A DNA stretch of 64,000 bases from Balaenoptera acutorostrata (taxonomy: Eukaryota > Chordata > Mammalia > Artiodactyla > Balaenopteridae). Made by a program: the position numbers and the translations under genes. Below the pieces are notes generated by a model, which was not told the DNA's origin, ran no database searches, and saw only the letters and a program-made list of their open reading frames with translations. The stretch lies in contig NC_080081.1 in the NCBI RefSeq assembly GCF_949987535.1, positions 67,043,603 through 67,107,602 of the forward strand, given 5' to 3'. Below, in pieces: positions 36,801-49,320 of the stretch (positions within the stretch are counted from its first letter, which is position 1; the number at the start of each line of letters is the position of its first letter).

Positions 36801-39045
36801 CTGGGGGCTGTGTCACCGTGTAGCGTAGTTCCCGGTCGTCTGTGTCCAGGTCAGTGTAGTGCAGCCACTTCTTCCTCAGCGGTGTGAGCTGGGATTCCTG
36901 TACCACCATCCGAAGGGGACAGCCGCTGCCCAGCTCTGGAGGGAGGCGATCCACGGGATGAATGCGTATCACAAACCTCTGTAGCCCAGACCTGTTAGGG
37001 GGGTCATGGTTATCCTGGACTCGAAATGTGAACTGGTCCATTACCGGCCCAGGATTGTGAGGCCCAGAGTGCCTGTAGAAGAGTCTCCCCTCCGTTATGT
37101 CTCGCTGCCGCCACTCTGTCACTGTTTTCTCATAGAACGCTCCCTGTTTTCTCCAGGGGCCCCTGATCAGCATCTCTTCCTCCTGGGGAGGATGGGTTTG
37201 ACGGAGAAGCAGATGCCCTGTAGTTGAGGAGGGCGACTCTAGCACAAAAAGAAGCAGAGAGTCATCTGAGTCCATGTCAGCTGCACTTAGAGCTTGGGGC
37301 AGGATGGGCACAGTTTCACCCTCTGCCAGTGTCAGCCCCGTGTTGGCACTGAGGACTGGTGGCTGGTCATCCACAGGCACTAAGGTGATAGGGAACAGGA
37401 ATTGCACCTGGTGCCTGCGCCCTCCATCCGCCATTCGAAGCACGAGGTTGTCACTTAGGGAGCCATCTTTGTCATCGTGGTGGTAGACCACTTGGCCGGC
37501 TGCCAGCTCAGCTACCGTAAACGTCTTGGGGGCAGAGTTGCCAGTTGAGGCACCCAGAAGGACAAGGTGACCATGCCGGAGCCCAGCCACCACCTCCAGC
37601 TGCACTGCCTCTAGGTCATCCTCATCACTGATGACCAGGTTCTGGGGTCCACTGCCTGCAGGGCCGGTGAGGGGCCGAGACTGGCCCTCATAGAGAACGA
37701 GCCCAGTGTTCCGGGTGACCACTGGAGCCAGGGTGTTCATGGGCTTCACCACCACCATGAAGGCAAAAGGCTCTGAAGCTGCTCCTTCTGGGTCCACTAC
37801 CTCCAGCTCCAGTTCAAAGAGACGCTCCTGGTCGGAGTCCTCAGAGGGGGGCTGATAGGCAATCTTCAGGAGGTGCAAATCCCTCTGAGTGAAGGAGGAG
37901 AGGGGCAGACTGCGATCATCAGTGCTCACCAGGTAGCCCTGGCCAGGCTGGAAAGGAGAGGTGAGATTGAAGATCAGCAGGTCGGGGGTAGACTCAGCAT
38001 CCTCGGCTGCCAACATGTCTGGCGTCACGGCGGTCAGTACAAACTGGTCCACCTCCATCATCATCATGGCCACAAAACTGGGCTTGGGTGCAGTGTTCTC
38101 AGCCCCTCCTCGGATCCTCACCAATACTTGGAAGTGCTCGCGTTTCAAAGCAGGGCTGCCCACAGGAGACCCTCGTGAGCGCAGCTCCACCACCATGGGC
38201 ACCCAGTCCCTGTTTGGAGAACGACTGGGGGCCGTGTGGCGGTAGCGCACGCCGAGTTCCTGGAAAGCTTTGCAGTCCATCAGGAGCGGCTCCTGGGTGC
38301 CCGCCTCGCTGGCACGTCCCGCGACTGGCGGGTAGTGAAGGAGCTCCCCGTAGCGAGGCAGCGCGCCCAAGCCAGACAGGATGCCCACGCGACACTCCTC
38401 GGCCTCGGGCTGGTAGGCGAATTCCAAGGTCCGAGAGTCCAGGGCATTGCTGGTGCCCAGCAGCTCCTCCACGACCAGGGGCAAGTTCCGAGTTACAACC
38501 TCCAGTTGGGTGAAGACCACCTCCACCTCCAGCACCAAGGGTAGCACTGCCGCCCCTCCCGGCGCGTCGTAGCGGAGCTGCAGCCGGACCCGATCCCGCG
38601 ACGGGCTGCGCGCGCCCAGGTGCGAGTAGCGCACCTCTCCAGCGCCGAAGTCGCAGGGGAAGCGCTTGGGACTCAGACGGCCGGGCCGCTGGGCCAGCGC
38701 ATCGTTGTCTAGCACGGTCACTACGCAGCGATCCCCCGGCTGCACCTGCAGCACCAGGTCCTGCAACGGATCCAGCCAGACCTCACGGCCGAAGGGCACC
38801 CGGAGCCCACGGTTCGCCGGCACTATGGCCTCTTCGGAGGGGACCCCTGCAACGCCCGCGAGATCCGGGGACAGCAACGCCCGGCCGGGGTCAGGGGGTT
38901 GTGCCCGGACGCGGCTTACCAGTGACAGGACAAGCAAAAACAGCAGCACCAGCCGGGGCGGCGGCGGAGGCAACGGTGGAGAGGTGGCGAGGTTGGCTGC
39001 GCGGCGCGCGCGGGCGGTGGTCCCGGGGGTCCGGGCTGCGTGCAT
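33867..39045 (-). CDS. FREM2: FREM2 coding exon 1 (N-terminal half of FRAS1-related extracellular matrix protein 2)
   Basis: This exon encodes the first 1726 residues of FREM2, recognised by near-identity to the human protein as I recall it. FREM2 is a single-pass basement-membrane-anchored protein that forms a complex with FRAS1 and FREM1 and supports epidermal-dermal adhesion; its loss causes Fraser syndrome (family knowledge). Seen here: the start ATG at 39045 has A at -3 and is followed by a proline-rich stretch and a hydrophobic core at residues 31-48 ([18 protein letters not shown]), a signal peptide. A cysteine-containing N-terminal region follows to about residue 318. CSPG-type repeats begin near residue 320, separated by linkers of the PVDDxxP type; eleven are complete and the twelfth is cut by the exon end. 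Typical repeat signatures such as FTQRDL near 385 and VTDG motifs recur. The frame is intact with no frameshift. The donor is CAAG|GTATGG at 33867/33866, leaving one base (phase 1). Confidence 0.97.
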
Positions 39046-39600
39046 GGTCCGGAGGTTAGGGCTCGGACGGGTGGCCCTGAGAGCGCAGTCAGTCCCGGTC
39101 CGGGGCAGGTGGTAAGAGAGCCCTCCGGAAAGTGCCAGGAACTTCGCACGGCGCCCGGGGGTTCCTGCTGTAGCCGAGGCTGGACCAGAAGGATGGGAAA
39201 GAGGCTCGGCACGGCCCCCGGAGCTACCGGGGAGGCTAAACCGTCCCGGCCGGTCCAGCTCCGCGGCTCGCGGCTCGGTCGAGGGGAGAACTGAGTCCCT
39301 GCACTCCTCCCTCCCAGGTCCCGGGACCCTGAGCTTTGAGGGAAATCCCTCCCCTCGCACCCCTTTACTCCAGTCCTCCCAGAAGGCCAATCGTCGGTCC
39401 CGGGAGGCGGTCCCGAAACGAGGGTTGGGTAGCGACTTCTGCCAATCAGCTCCTAGGGGCCGAAGCCGGGAAACCGCGCGGAGGGGAGGAGATAGAACGC
39501 GCGACGCACTGTCCTGGAAGTGAGGGCGCTAGCTCCGCTCGGCCCTGCTAGGGCTGCGGCTCTCCAGCGCCAGAGCCGGAACGCGCCGCCGAGCTAGATT
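39046..39600 (-). promoter_or_regulatory. FREM2: FREM2 5' UTR and promoter region
   Basis: This GC-rich, CpG-dense sequence lies immediately upstream of the FREM2 start codon and has no obvious TATA box. It contains two CCAAT boxes (39387 and 39442) and several GC-rich stretches. It fits a CpG-island promoter with dispersed initiation; the transcription start cannot be fixed from sequence alone. The reading frame of FREM2 stays open upstream to an ATG at 39390. Confidence 0.75.
39386..39447 (-). promoter_or_regulatory. paired CCAAT boxes (candidate NF-Y sites)
   Basis: GCCAATCG at 39386-39393 and GCCAATCAG at 39441-39449 are two CCAAT pentamers whose starts are 55 bp apart, both reading ATTGG on the FREM2 sense strand. 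They lie about 340-400 bp upstream of the ATG inside the CpG island, a usual place for NF-Y sites in TATA-less promoters. Confidence 0.55.
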
Positions 39601-42469
39601 CACTTTTCCAGCTGCCTGCGATCCAGCAATACCCCCGTTTTAGCTCCCATGCCCCCAATTCAATGGGATCCCGCGCAGAGAATGCTTATTTCTCACTGTC
39701 ACTTGCAAACCCGAGAGGAAAGTTAGACGCAACGTGGCTTGAGTGTGAATCAAAACCCAGAGCAGTTCAGGGAGAAACTCTGGGGCCTATGCGCATAAGA
39801 AGGAAAGCTGGAATTAAAAGCCCGTCTGGAGGAGTTTGCGCCTCCCCTCGTCCCCGCCCCCCGCTGTCTCCTCGTAAATTACAATGACTACAGTTCTCGG
39901 ATTGGTGAGATTTTAACAAGCCCCTCCTTTGCAACCAAATTTCAGAGTAAAAGGAAAAAGGGGCACTTGGAATGTGTGAGAAACGCCATCAGAGCGGAAT
40001 CGAGAGAGTCGCACCAGAGGATACGTTCCAGGGTATGTAGCCCCCGGGCTCTTCCAAAGCCGCCGCTGTTGAGGTAGTGGTCATTGCAGACGTTCCGGTT
40101 CTCTTCGCAGTAATTAGACCAAGTACTAACTAGACCCGCGTGTCAGAATCACATTTCTTGGCCTGCCAGGAGAATTGATAAATACCCGGAGGGCGAACTA
40201 AAATAGGTTAGCTACACTCAGTCAGCAGGTTTCCAAGTCAGACTCGAGCTCTGCCTGCCCCCTTGTGTTTGTCGGATTTCAGAAGTGTGTAGATTCCCTT
40301 TCCGAAAGGTTTTCTAACTGCTTCCCCCCACCCCCAAACCCTCACAATGAAAACTCTACCATTTTAGATTAGTTCTTTAAGCAGTCTTGGTTATCCTGAG
40401 CAAAATGTTTTATTTTGGGTCATGTTGTTTTCTCTCCAATAATACAAATCAGATAATTAATTGGAATATAAAATTGAAATAATGGTCATCCTACCCTTTT
40501 CCTGCTTAAAGGTATTTTAGATTTGCGGGGGAAAAAAAGGAGTGTAAGACAGTGTTATTCCCTTTTACATTTCAGTCCAAATTGAAGATATAAGATGCAT
40601 ATGCGGGTACATTGCAGTGAGAAGCATTTATCCCTTTAAACCTTTTGTGTCTTTCTCCTGAGCTCCTCCAGTTTAGGGTTTTGATCCCTGCCTGAAGCAT
40701 TGAGAGCTATTTTCAAGGCCACATAAGTATTGCTGAGTGATAATCAGAGACGGCTCCAGGAAGCCCACTGGGCAGTGTCTGACCCTGGGAGTCGAGAGGG
40801 AGAGAGAGACTAATTTTAAGTGAGCCACTTATCCAAACAAATAACATTTAGTTAATTGAATATATTTCAGCTTATTCTATACATATTGTACTTTTAGGAA
40901 ACTTTGAACTCCCGCTTACAATTGATACATACATTTCACAATTTAGTACAAAACGAACATCCAGGAACACAGAAGGGATGTGACCAATCTTTTAAATGTA
41001 TGAGAAAATCCCCAACCAACTCTTCATCAATTTCCAATCTGCTTTGGGCATTATTATTTTCTAATTTAGTATGCTTATTTATTATTACATACAGAATTCA
41101 AATTGTAGTGACAAGGAAAAAATCTATTATGTCTTGTTCACAAATAAAACAAATGGGAAGATGCCAAGTGAAATAGGACATCAGTTTCAGAATATGGTTC
41201 TTTATATATTGTATTTCAAATTCTGGTTATGTGTCTTGATTGAAAAATGTCAGCTGGAAGCCAAGTCATCCTTATTCAGGCATTGTGACTCTGGGTATGT
41301 TCTGACCAGAATGAGACCATCATCCTGACCCCTGATGCTTCCCAATGGCTCCAGGCATTTCCCTTCTTCCTTTTAAAGTCCAACTCTGTTTGACTTGCAA
41401 GCAATGATAAGATCAGCATCTGAGGTATGGCAGTATGCCCGAAGGGCAGAGTTCAATATTTTGTTTCATGGGAAGAAGAATAGAGGTCCACATTTATTTT
41501 CAAGTAGCCTAAGGAAATCAGTAAATTATAATCTTTTTTGACTTTTTAATTTAGCCTGCCTTGACTGAAGTGATGGAATGATTCTCAGGAATTATTATTA
41601 TTTTTTGGTAAATGTCTTAGTTATTTGGGTTTTTTAAATTACATCGAAGGTAACACATACTGTCATTTGCTTAAATATATTTTGCATTGATGATCGTTGA
41701 TATAATAGTGAAATATTAAATTCTCATCTGAAAGCAAATATTATTGGTGGTAATGATCTCGCATTAAGATAAATAGCTCAGTGTTAAAATATTTCTATAC
41801 TTAAGTTAGCAAGGATATTTTCTGGCCAACATTCACAATATTACAAGAGATAAAATAAGTTGACAAACTTGTAATTTTTTAAAATCTGAGCTTAATTCTT
41901 CAGTTCTTACCTTTTTAAGCTTTTAGACAATTGCTGTATATATTCTGGGGAAAATATCCTCTATAATAAATTCTTAAATTTGTTTACTCTATGAAAAACC
42001 AGAATGTCTCCTCAAATCAACCTAAAGCTAAATTTATTGATCGCTAAAACTCAAATGAGTTCTGACCTAAGGTTAAGCCCCAGAGAATTTGTGCCCTAAA
42101 ATAAAAGAGGTAATGTGATGAATTTAAGATGCAGGCAAGATATTCATGTAGAAACTGGACAACGGGTTTGGTACTCTAAAGTAAGACTGGAGCTAAAGAT
42201 ACACCTGGTTACATTTTGATTGTTACAGTGTCACTTCAGGGTTTATTTCACACCTGTTATGCTCCTCTACTGGCTCAAAAGACTCCAATAGAGATGGCCT
42301 CATAGGCGCCTTAAAAATACTTACAGATGAGTGATTGAAGCTTTATGTCAAAAATCTGTAATCATTCTCAATAGAATTTTATTCTTTGATAGCTTCAAAA
42401 CCGTGGCTTCCTATAAATCCAAACTTAACTGATTTCAGAGCAGTGCTGAAGGGGTAAACAGCCCTGTGC

Positions 42470-42640
42470 TGATTGACCAAGAGCTGGGTTCCAGCCTTGG
42501 CTCTGACACCCACTATGCGACTTGCAGCAGTTCCCTTTGTTTTGCAACCACAGTCTCCTCAACTATAAAACAAGGGACTCAGTCTTTGTGGACAAATTGC
42601 CCTTTGGTAACCCTTTGGCTTTTGGTATTTGGTGCCGTAA
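42470..42640 (+). repeat. MIR relic
   Basis: GGGTTCCAGCCTTGGCTCTG ... ACAGTCTCCTCAACTATAAA is forward MIR text. Confidence 0.6.
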
Positions 42641-43059
42641 GACCAAATCTATGGATGACCCGCCGTTTTCCTTCCTTATGTTCTGTGCTCAGAAGCAATC
42701 GTTTTCATTCTTGCCAGAAAGACTGACTCTGTTAATAAAAAATAAGTCACTACTACTAGGTTAGAAAACTTAGAACTCATAGCTTGTGCCCTTTGCCAAT
42801 GAATTGATTGTTCCTTTTTTCGATTGTATGACAATGTTTGTATTCACTGACATGGGCAGTTTACATACAACATCATTAAGTAGCTATATTTTTTTAATCA
42901 ACAAGAAAATCAAAATTAAAATCTGGCAATACAAAACTCAATTAAAATTCATTATGAGGATAGGTAAATTTTCAAGATGGATCTATCATAAGGTGATACA
43001 AATAGTGTCATAAATACCCAGATCTTCCAGACGAAGCTATGTTCAGATGGGGGTCTACT

Positions 43060-43265
43060 ACGTGGAAAAAGAAAGAACACTGAACTAGAAGTCAGAAAAC
43101 CCTGCTTTGAAGTTGGCTTTTCCACTTACTTGCTTGGAGCTGTGGACAAGTCACTGTCTCCGTTTCTAAAAATGTGATTGGAGAGGAGAGAAAGAAGGTG
43201 AAAATAGTGCCTTGACTTTCCTCATGAAGCTATTGGAAAGATGAAATAACAAAATGTATATGTAT
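43060..43265 (+). repeat. MIR relic
   Basis: ACTAGAAGTCAGAAAACCCT ... GTGGACAAGTCACTGTCTCC ... TCATGAAGCTATTGGAAAGA is forward MIR text. Confidence 0.65.
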
Positions 43266-43352
43266 TTATGTATATGCATATATGCAAAGTTGAAATAAAG
43301 AAAAGTGATCATTGTTTTCAAATACCTTTCTATATCTAAAAGTATATAGGTA

Positions 43353-43369
43353 TAGATAGATAGATAGAG
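43353..43369. repeat. (GATA)n microsatellite
   Basis: Four GATA units within AT-rich sequence. Confidence 0.85.
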
Positions 43370-44079
43370 ATATATTCCAAATTTTTATGAAGATGGCAAA
43401 CTCTTAGCTTCTCTTTGGTTCTCCTTATCTCATTTTCTGAATTTATTTCTTAGTATTTTATTAGTGAAAGTGAAACATTTGATTGTGATCATAACAAATA
43501 ATATACCCTAATTATGTCTATTAATTGTTCCATCAGTTTTCCTCTCTTGCTTGGATTTCCAATCTTTCTAGTTGTTTCATCTTTGGTTAAAATATTGCTT
43601 AATTTTTCCTATTTTGTAGAAAACAATCTCCCTCACTAGCAATACCCCCTCAAACTATGCACACATCTCGCTCTTTCTGAATCTTTTGAATCATCTGAAT
43701 CTACTATTTCAACTTTCTTGCCAAACAGATTTATAAACCTTCTATCAGGTGACGTTCGCCCTGCAAGTTATCTTGACCATGACTTCCCTCAATTCTCTGG
43801 AGTCATTAATTTGGAGAGAATCTATCTCCACAATGTCATTCACAACTGTCCTCTCTTCCCAATCTTGTCTGTCATCATCCTAGTTCAGTTCAACATTATT
43901 TTTCTTTTAACTTTCTGCAAATCCCAGTCTCCTTATGGTCTTATCTTCCATTCTATGCATCACTCCAGAAAAAAACAGAAGTTCATCTTTGATCATAGCA
44001 TTTTGCTAAAATCTCTTCTGGCTTCCCATTGTCTGTCAAGTAAAACACACTGTCTTCATCTTTATATTTTATACTAAAC

Positions 44080-44480
44080 TATACATTGTCTGGGGATTGA
44101 ACTTGCTGTCTTCCTTCTAGATCTTTGCTCATCTCACCTTTTTAACCTTCACTTTTTAGCCCACCATGCTCCTTCTACCTGCAATGTTCTCCTTCTCTGC
44201 CCATGGGAGTCTATCAGAAATTTAAGAACTACAAGAACCTTATAGACCATTTATGATACCATAACTTCCTCCTATCATAGGTGAGGAAACTGAACCAAGG
44301 AGGCTGAGATCTGAGTGTAGAGCTGGAGAGGAAAAGAGAGTCCTAGCTCCAACTGCAAAGCCAGTGTCTGTATCCTCTTTTAAGCTCCAATTCAACCTTT
44401 AAGGCTGATGGCAAATATTCACTCTCCCATGGAATCTTTGCTCATCTACTCAACTTAGCCCACGCTACGCATCTTTGTCT
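44080..44480 (+). repeat. LINE-2 relic with MIR-like insert
   Basis: L2-like text (CCACCATGCTCCTTCTACCT; AAGCTCCAATTCAACCTTTA) is interrupted at about 44220-44390 by MIR-like text (CATAGGTGAGGAAACTGAAC). Confidence 0.45.
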
Positions 44481-47202
44481 CTTTCTCCATCCTCTTCCCC
44501 CCAATCTCACTTGAAACAACTCAGCCAGATTTCACAACAGCTTTGGGAGGTAGCCAGGTGTGTTATTCAGTTTTCTTAGTAGCAAGCAAAAGAGAATGAA
44601 GCAAAAAAGAAATGAAAAGATATTGGATTGCTCTCATCATTTCTGGGAAGGCAATAGCAGCAGGCTCAGAAAAGTGACCATGAACCAAAAAGCCTAGGCA
44701 ACCAGAAGCCAAGTCCTGCCTGGCAAGGGTCTGGTGGGGATGGCATTGCAGCCACGGCTGGACAGTGGACCCTGCAGGCGACTCCTCCACTACAGCCAAC
44801 ACTGGGTGTGAGGCAGCAGCTCTGGAAACATCACCTCTGCCGCTCTTGGACTCGAGATGTCATGGCAGCCATGGACCAAATGAATCCTCTCTCTCTGTCA
44901 CTGTAAATTCAAACATCAAGGCAGGCATGGATTTTTCCAGCTTAAGTCTCGGGCCCACATTCCAGCTGCCAAGGGCACGGGGAAAGTGTGTGTCTGCCCT
45001 TTCTGGCCTCCTGGTGTTGAGTAGCTCTCCTTACCACTAAGATTCACACTGTGGGAATTTCTCACTTAGAAGAAAGGAGCTGCAATTCCAGGGAGCGAAA
45101 CAACCACTGCACATTGTAGCAGGTTAAGTATCAATAGTATCATTTTGTATCTGAGAAAATTGAGACCTAGCTGGGTTCAGTGGGGTTTTTTTTTTTTTAA
45201 AGTTCACGCAATTAATGACATTAGAATTAAATACATTTGATGAAATGAAACATAAATTACATGAATTACAATTCAAGTCATCTGACTACTGCTAGTTTGT
45301 TCTTTCTTTTACATTCTGAAATATGCCATTAAAAAAAACATTTTTAAGCACATTTGGCAAAACCTGCATATGTTTTTCTTATTCAGTGAAAGGCTCACTG
45401 AGCACTGCAGAGAGGGGAAAGTGGTCCATGAGAGCATTATCTTTTGACGGCCTTTCCTAATGGGGATAACTGGATTACATACTTGGAAACCTACTCAATC
45501 CACACAATTGTGAAAATCCTTCTTGTTGAGAAAAGTAACTGATGGAGGAGGGAGAAGAGAGGAAAGGCCAGGTCACTGTGATTTGCAGGGAGCTGAGCTG
45601 AGCCAGCAATAAGAACTCAGTGTGGCCCGAGGTTCAGCATAAAAGCCTTGACTTGACACCCTTAAAAATAGTTTTCCCCAATATTTGGCTGTGTCATGTT
45701 AAGATCTTTTTTTAAAGCCAATGATCCTAGGGCATGAATAGCTGTAGATTTTCCACCCATAAGTTTTCAAACAAAACTCAGAACGAAGTGGAATTTAAGC
45801 ACAGTTGAAACAAGAGGCCACCACTCAGCTGAACCCAGAAGAACTAAACAAAGAACAAATAAGGGAAAAACTCTTCCTTACGGGGATTTAAATTAAAAAC
45901 AAAATCTTATGGGATGACTTCTGTAGGTGTCTTACAGCAATTCTATTTTCGACTCCTATTAGTAGGCCTCCAATGAAGTATTCACTGTGTCCTAGAAATA
46001 TACCATGTGAAGTTTTACAAAAGCCCCTTTGAAATAGAGTGCTTTCTCCCGTCTACTCACATGAATTAAGTTCTATAAGACAGAGGAATCTAAGGGATAA
46101 ATTTAAATAAATTTTAAAAATCTAAGTTTAATATGAAATGAATAGTGCACACATTCCTAGAGGGGGAAAAAAACCGTTTATTTTGATAGCTTCAAAACAG
46201 AATTATAAGGTCATAACAGAGCAACAATTACAGATTTATTTTCAGAAATTATTTTTTTTAAGATGACTTAGTCCTCGAGAATGATTTCATTGGTAGGTCA
46301 CTAACATATTTCAAAAAATATTCTCTTTCCTTTCTTATTTATAAATCAATCTCTAGACCCCATTTTCCAACAATTTTCTAGCCCCGACCTAGAAAGATGC
46401 CAGCCTTGCTTCTGCCAGTGACCTCCTAGCATCTCAAGCAGTGTTCCCAATTTGCTCCCTCCCGGCTCAGCCCTGTTATCTTTTGCCAGGTCCCCCAAAT
46501 TCCATTCCCCATCTCCTTCCTTCCTATCCAGACTTCATCATTTAACTTTCACCATCGAAGATAGATGGTCATTTGGCTGCAGCTACAAATCCTCCAATGA
46601 CAGAAAGCTTGCTGCTCCGGGTGGCAGTCGGGTTTATCACTGAAAAGCTGTAATTATTAGAAAGTCCATCTTTCCATAAAGCTGAACACTGCCTCCTTGT
46701 CATTTCCATCTATTCTCTTTTCTGGCATGAAATGGATTCTATCTACTCCTTCTTCCACATGACAGCTCTCCAGGTATTTGAGGTCAGCAATCGTGTCCCC
46801 ACTGTGTTATCTTTTCTCCAGACTAAATATTGCTGATTTGCTCAACTGTTTTTTGCGACACGTTTTCCAGACCCCTTGCCATTTTGTTTGCTCTGTTTAT
46901 CAGTGTCTCTTTTAAAAGGTAGCACCAAGACCTAAGCACAATAGCTTACTTGGGATTGCAGGACTGATAAATGTCACTGAGCTGGGCTTTGAACCCAGGT
47001 AATATAGATCCAGTGACTGGGTTCTTCTATTCCAGACAATCTTGTCTGCCAACACAGTGCCTCCATTATTTGTGGTTCAAGGATATTTCAAAGTAAAATA
47101 AGCTACATTATCCTGCTAAACATAATTTGAAACAGCAGAAATAAATTAGCTGAAAAGTTCCCTAGCTCCATTTTAACCTCTTAAATTCTCAGAGAAACAA
47201 AG

Positions 47203-47217
47203 CCCTAACCCTAACCC
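47203..47217. repeat. short interstitial telomere-like repeat
   Basis: CCCTAACCCTAACCC is two and a half TTAGGG units on the complementary strand. Confidence 0.8.
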
Positions 47218-47754
47218 AACAGCAACAGAAATGAAAAAGGAAAAGGAAAAAATAGGAATGCTAAGTTATAGAAAATGTATACACGATTACCACACTTTTC
47301 AGAAAGGAATTAGTTTATTGTTAGTGTATTAGTTAGCCCCCAGTGAGGAGATGATATTTTTATTCCTTTGAAACAGTTATTGCCATTTTAAGAATTTATT
47401 CTAGCAACTAATGCAAGGTTGAAATGAGTTCTATACAAACAAAGATGTTTATGGTAATATTATGGATTTTTAAAAAGTTACAAAGAAAAACTGTCTAAAA
47501 GAAAATAAATAGATAAATTAAAATTTAGCAAATTAACAGAGAAGTCACTTGAGGAGTTGCATTACACAGTAGGGTCAGCAAATGCTGCCTTTTTATATAT
47601 GAGCTGTTGCTATTGAGTCACAGACTATGGCTCTGTCTGTACCTATTACCTTGTCCTAAGCAAACAAAACAACACCAGAAAATCATTGTATATCAATATG
47701 TTTACTTAACAAGTGCTTATTATTATTTATAATATTTTAAATAAGGGTTCTAGG

Positions 47755-49320
47755 GCTGGATGACTAGGGTGGCTGTAGGAATAAGGAGAAAAAACACTTG
47801 GAAGTAAGAATGTGTTCATTGCAAGTCATCTGAAATAATTTTTGAGTGCTTACTATGTCTAAGGTTAAGCAGTTGGGATTTGGATGGATAAAGGAAGGAG
47901 ATCATTTCTCAGTAATGAAAATGTCAGTTACAGAAAACAAAATGTGTCCATCTCACTTTAAATGAATGGATATGTTAACCTAATACTAAATCGAATACAT
48001 TTAAAAAGCTAACTTAATTGAAACAAATTTTCCTAATTGTCAGCTTGTCTTCTTGTAAATGTAATCATATTATTTTCCACTAATAGGAATATACAGGTTT
48101 CTCACCTTCCTTGATTTACATCTTAAGAAAGCTTACTAGAATAATTGGCAATGGGAAGAACAAGAAAAGTAAAGTCTACTGAAGCAATTTCTGAATTTTC
48201 TTAAAGAGCTTTCAAATTCATATTGATGAATTTGAACTTAATGCACCTGCTGTTTTCCATAACTTACATATGATGCTTATCATTGACACTGATTTCTTGG
48301 AAGGAAAAAGTAGTTTTTACTTTTCTTTCAATTATTTTGTCTGATGTTTTCTGACTTAGTGCATCAAAATCAGTATATAGCATTGACAAAATAAGTAACT
48401 ATATCTTCTATGCCTATTATTCATGATTTTTGAGCTCAGAGATGGTGGTTAAAACCTGTCCTACCTTTAAAAATTGAACCACCAAATTGGATAGACCAGA
48501 CCAGAATAATCAGAAGGAAATTAAGGGAAAATTAGAAGGGAATTAATAATAATGTATAATTAAATAATGAACGTTGCAAGGTAGACTAAAGACTGTAATT
48601 GTTCAGAAAAATAATGAAGTACTTGAAGTAGAAACTAGGGAGGTTTAATGAAGGATGTAGGTTTGGGTTGGAAATTGAAGGATGCATTTGGATAACTGAA
48701 TAAAGAGAGGAGAGTCTATAGTCAGGGAGGACATCAAAGGGTGTGGTTAAAACTGCACCTTAGGAAATTCCCTGGCCGTCCAGTGGTTAGGACTCTGCAC
48801 TCTCACAGCCCGGGTTCAGTCTCTGGTCGGAGAGCTAAGATCCCACAAGCCATGCTGCGCAGCCAAAAAAACCCAAAAACCAAAAAAAAAAAAAACCCCA
48901 AAAAACCCTGCACCTTAGTAGTGGATAATGATGGTGAAAATAGGTTTTCTAGTGGTATAAAATGAAAGTATTGATGAGTATTCTGTGGTCATTCAGGTTA
49001 GAAAGTCACTTAAAGAAAGGAAATAGCATTAGGATTTGAAAACTAAAGTAGCAGTGGTTATTGGGGATTTTCAAGGTGATCAATAGAGTAATACCTTAGG
49101 CAGATTAATCTGGCAGCTAGTTTCCTGTATGGTAAATAAGAATAGAGTGCCTAGGACTACAGCGGAATGATTAGGGTGGAATGAGTAGGGTCGCTGCAGA
49201 AATAAGGAACAAAAGGAACGGCTAGAACACTTGGAAGTAAAAATATGTCCATAGCAAGTAATTTGAAGACATAATTGTCGAACGCTTACTGCATGCAAAG
49301 GACTATGCTAAGAATGGATA
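47755..49320. repeat. two diverged copies of one sequence (47755-47860 and 49180-49300)
   Basis: Both copies share AACACTTGGAAGTAA, followed by similar text (AATGTGTTCATTGCAAGTCA versus AATATGTCCATAGCAAGTAA) and then TGCTTACTATG or CGCTTACTGCATG. They probably belong to one old interspersed repeat family. A CHR SINE (48764-48907) lies between them. Confidence 0.55.
48764..48907 (+). mobile_element. CHR-2-type SINE with exact target-site duplication
   Basis: This starts GAAATTCCCTGGCCGTCCAG, with B box-like GGTTCAGTCTC and a long A/C-rich tail. Identical 11-bp repeats CTGCACCTTAG lie at 48753-48763 and 48908-48918. Confidence 0.93.

Larger units (their letters stand above)
38130..39600. other. 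CpG island over FREM2 5' end
   Basis: CG dinucleotides are frequent from about 38.13 kb (within exon 1) through the start codon to about 39.6 kb, with runs such as GCGCGGCGCG around 39001. Flanking sequence on both sides is CpG-poor. The borders are estimated by eye. Confidence 0.85.

Noticed and set aside
36367..38544. Plus-strand open frames of 100-141 codons within 36.3-38.5 kb
   Set aside because: They lie antisense to the conserved FREM2 exon 1 and follow its codon constraints; they are shadows with no recognisable domain.
43718..44077. 119-codon open frame on the plus strand
   Set aside because: C/T-rich intergenic sequence beside L2-like text, with no recognisable product.
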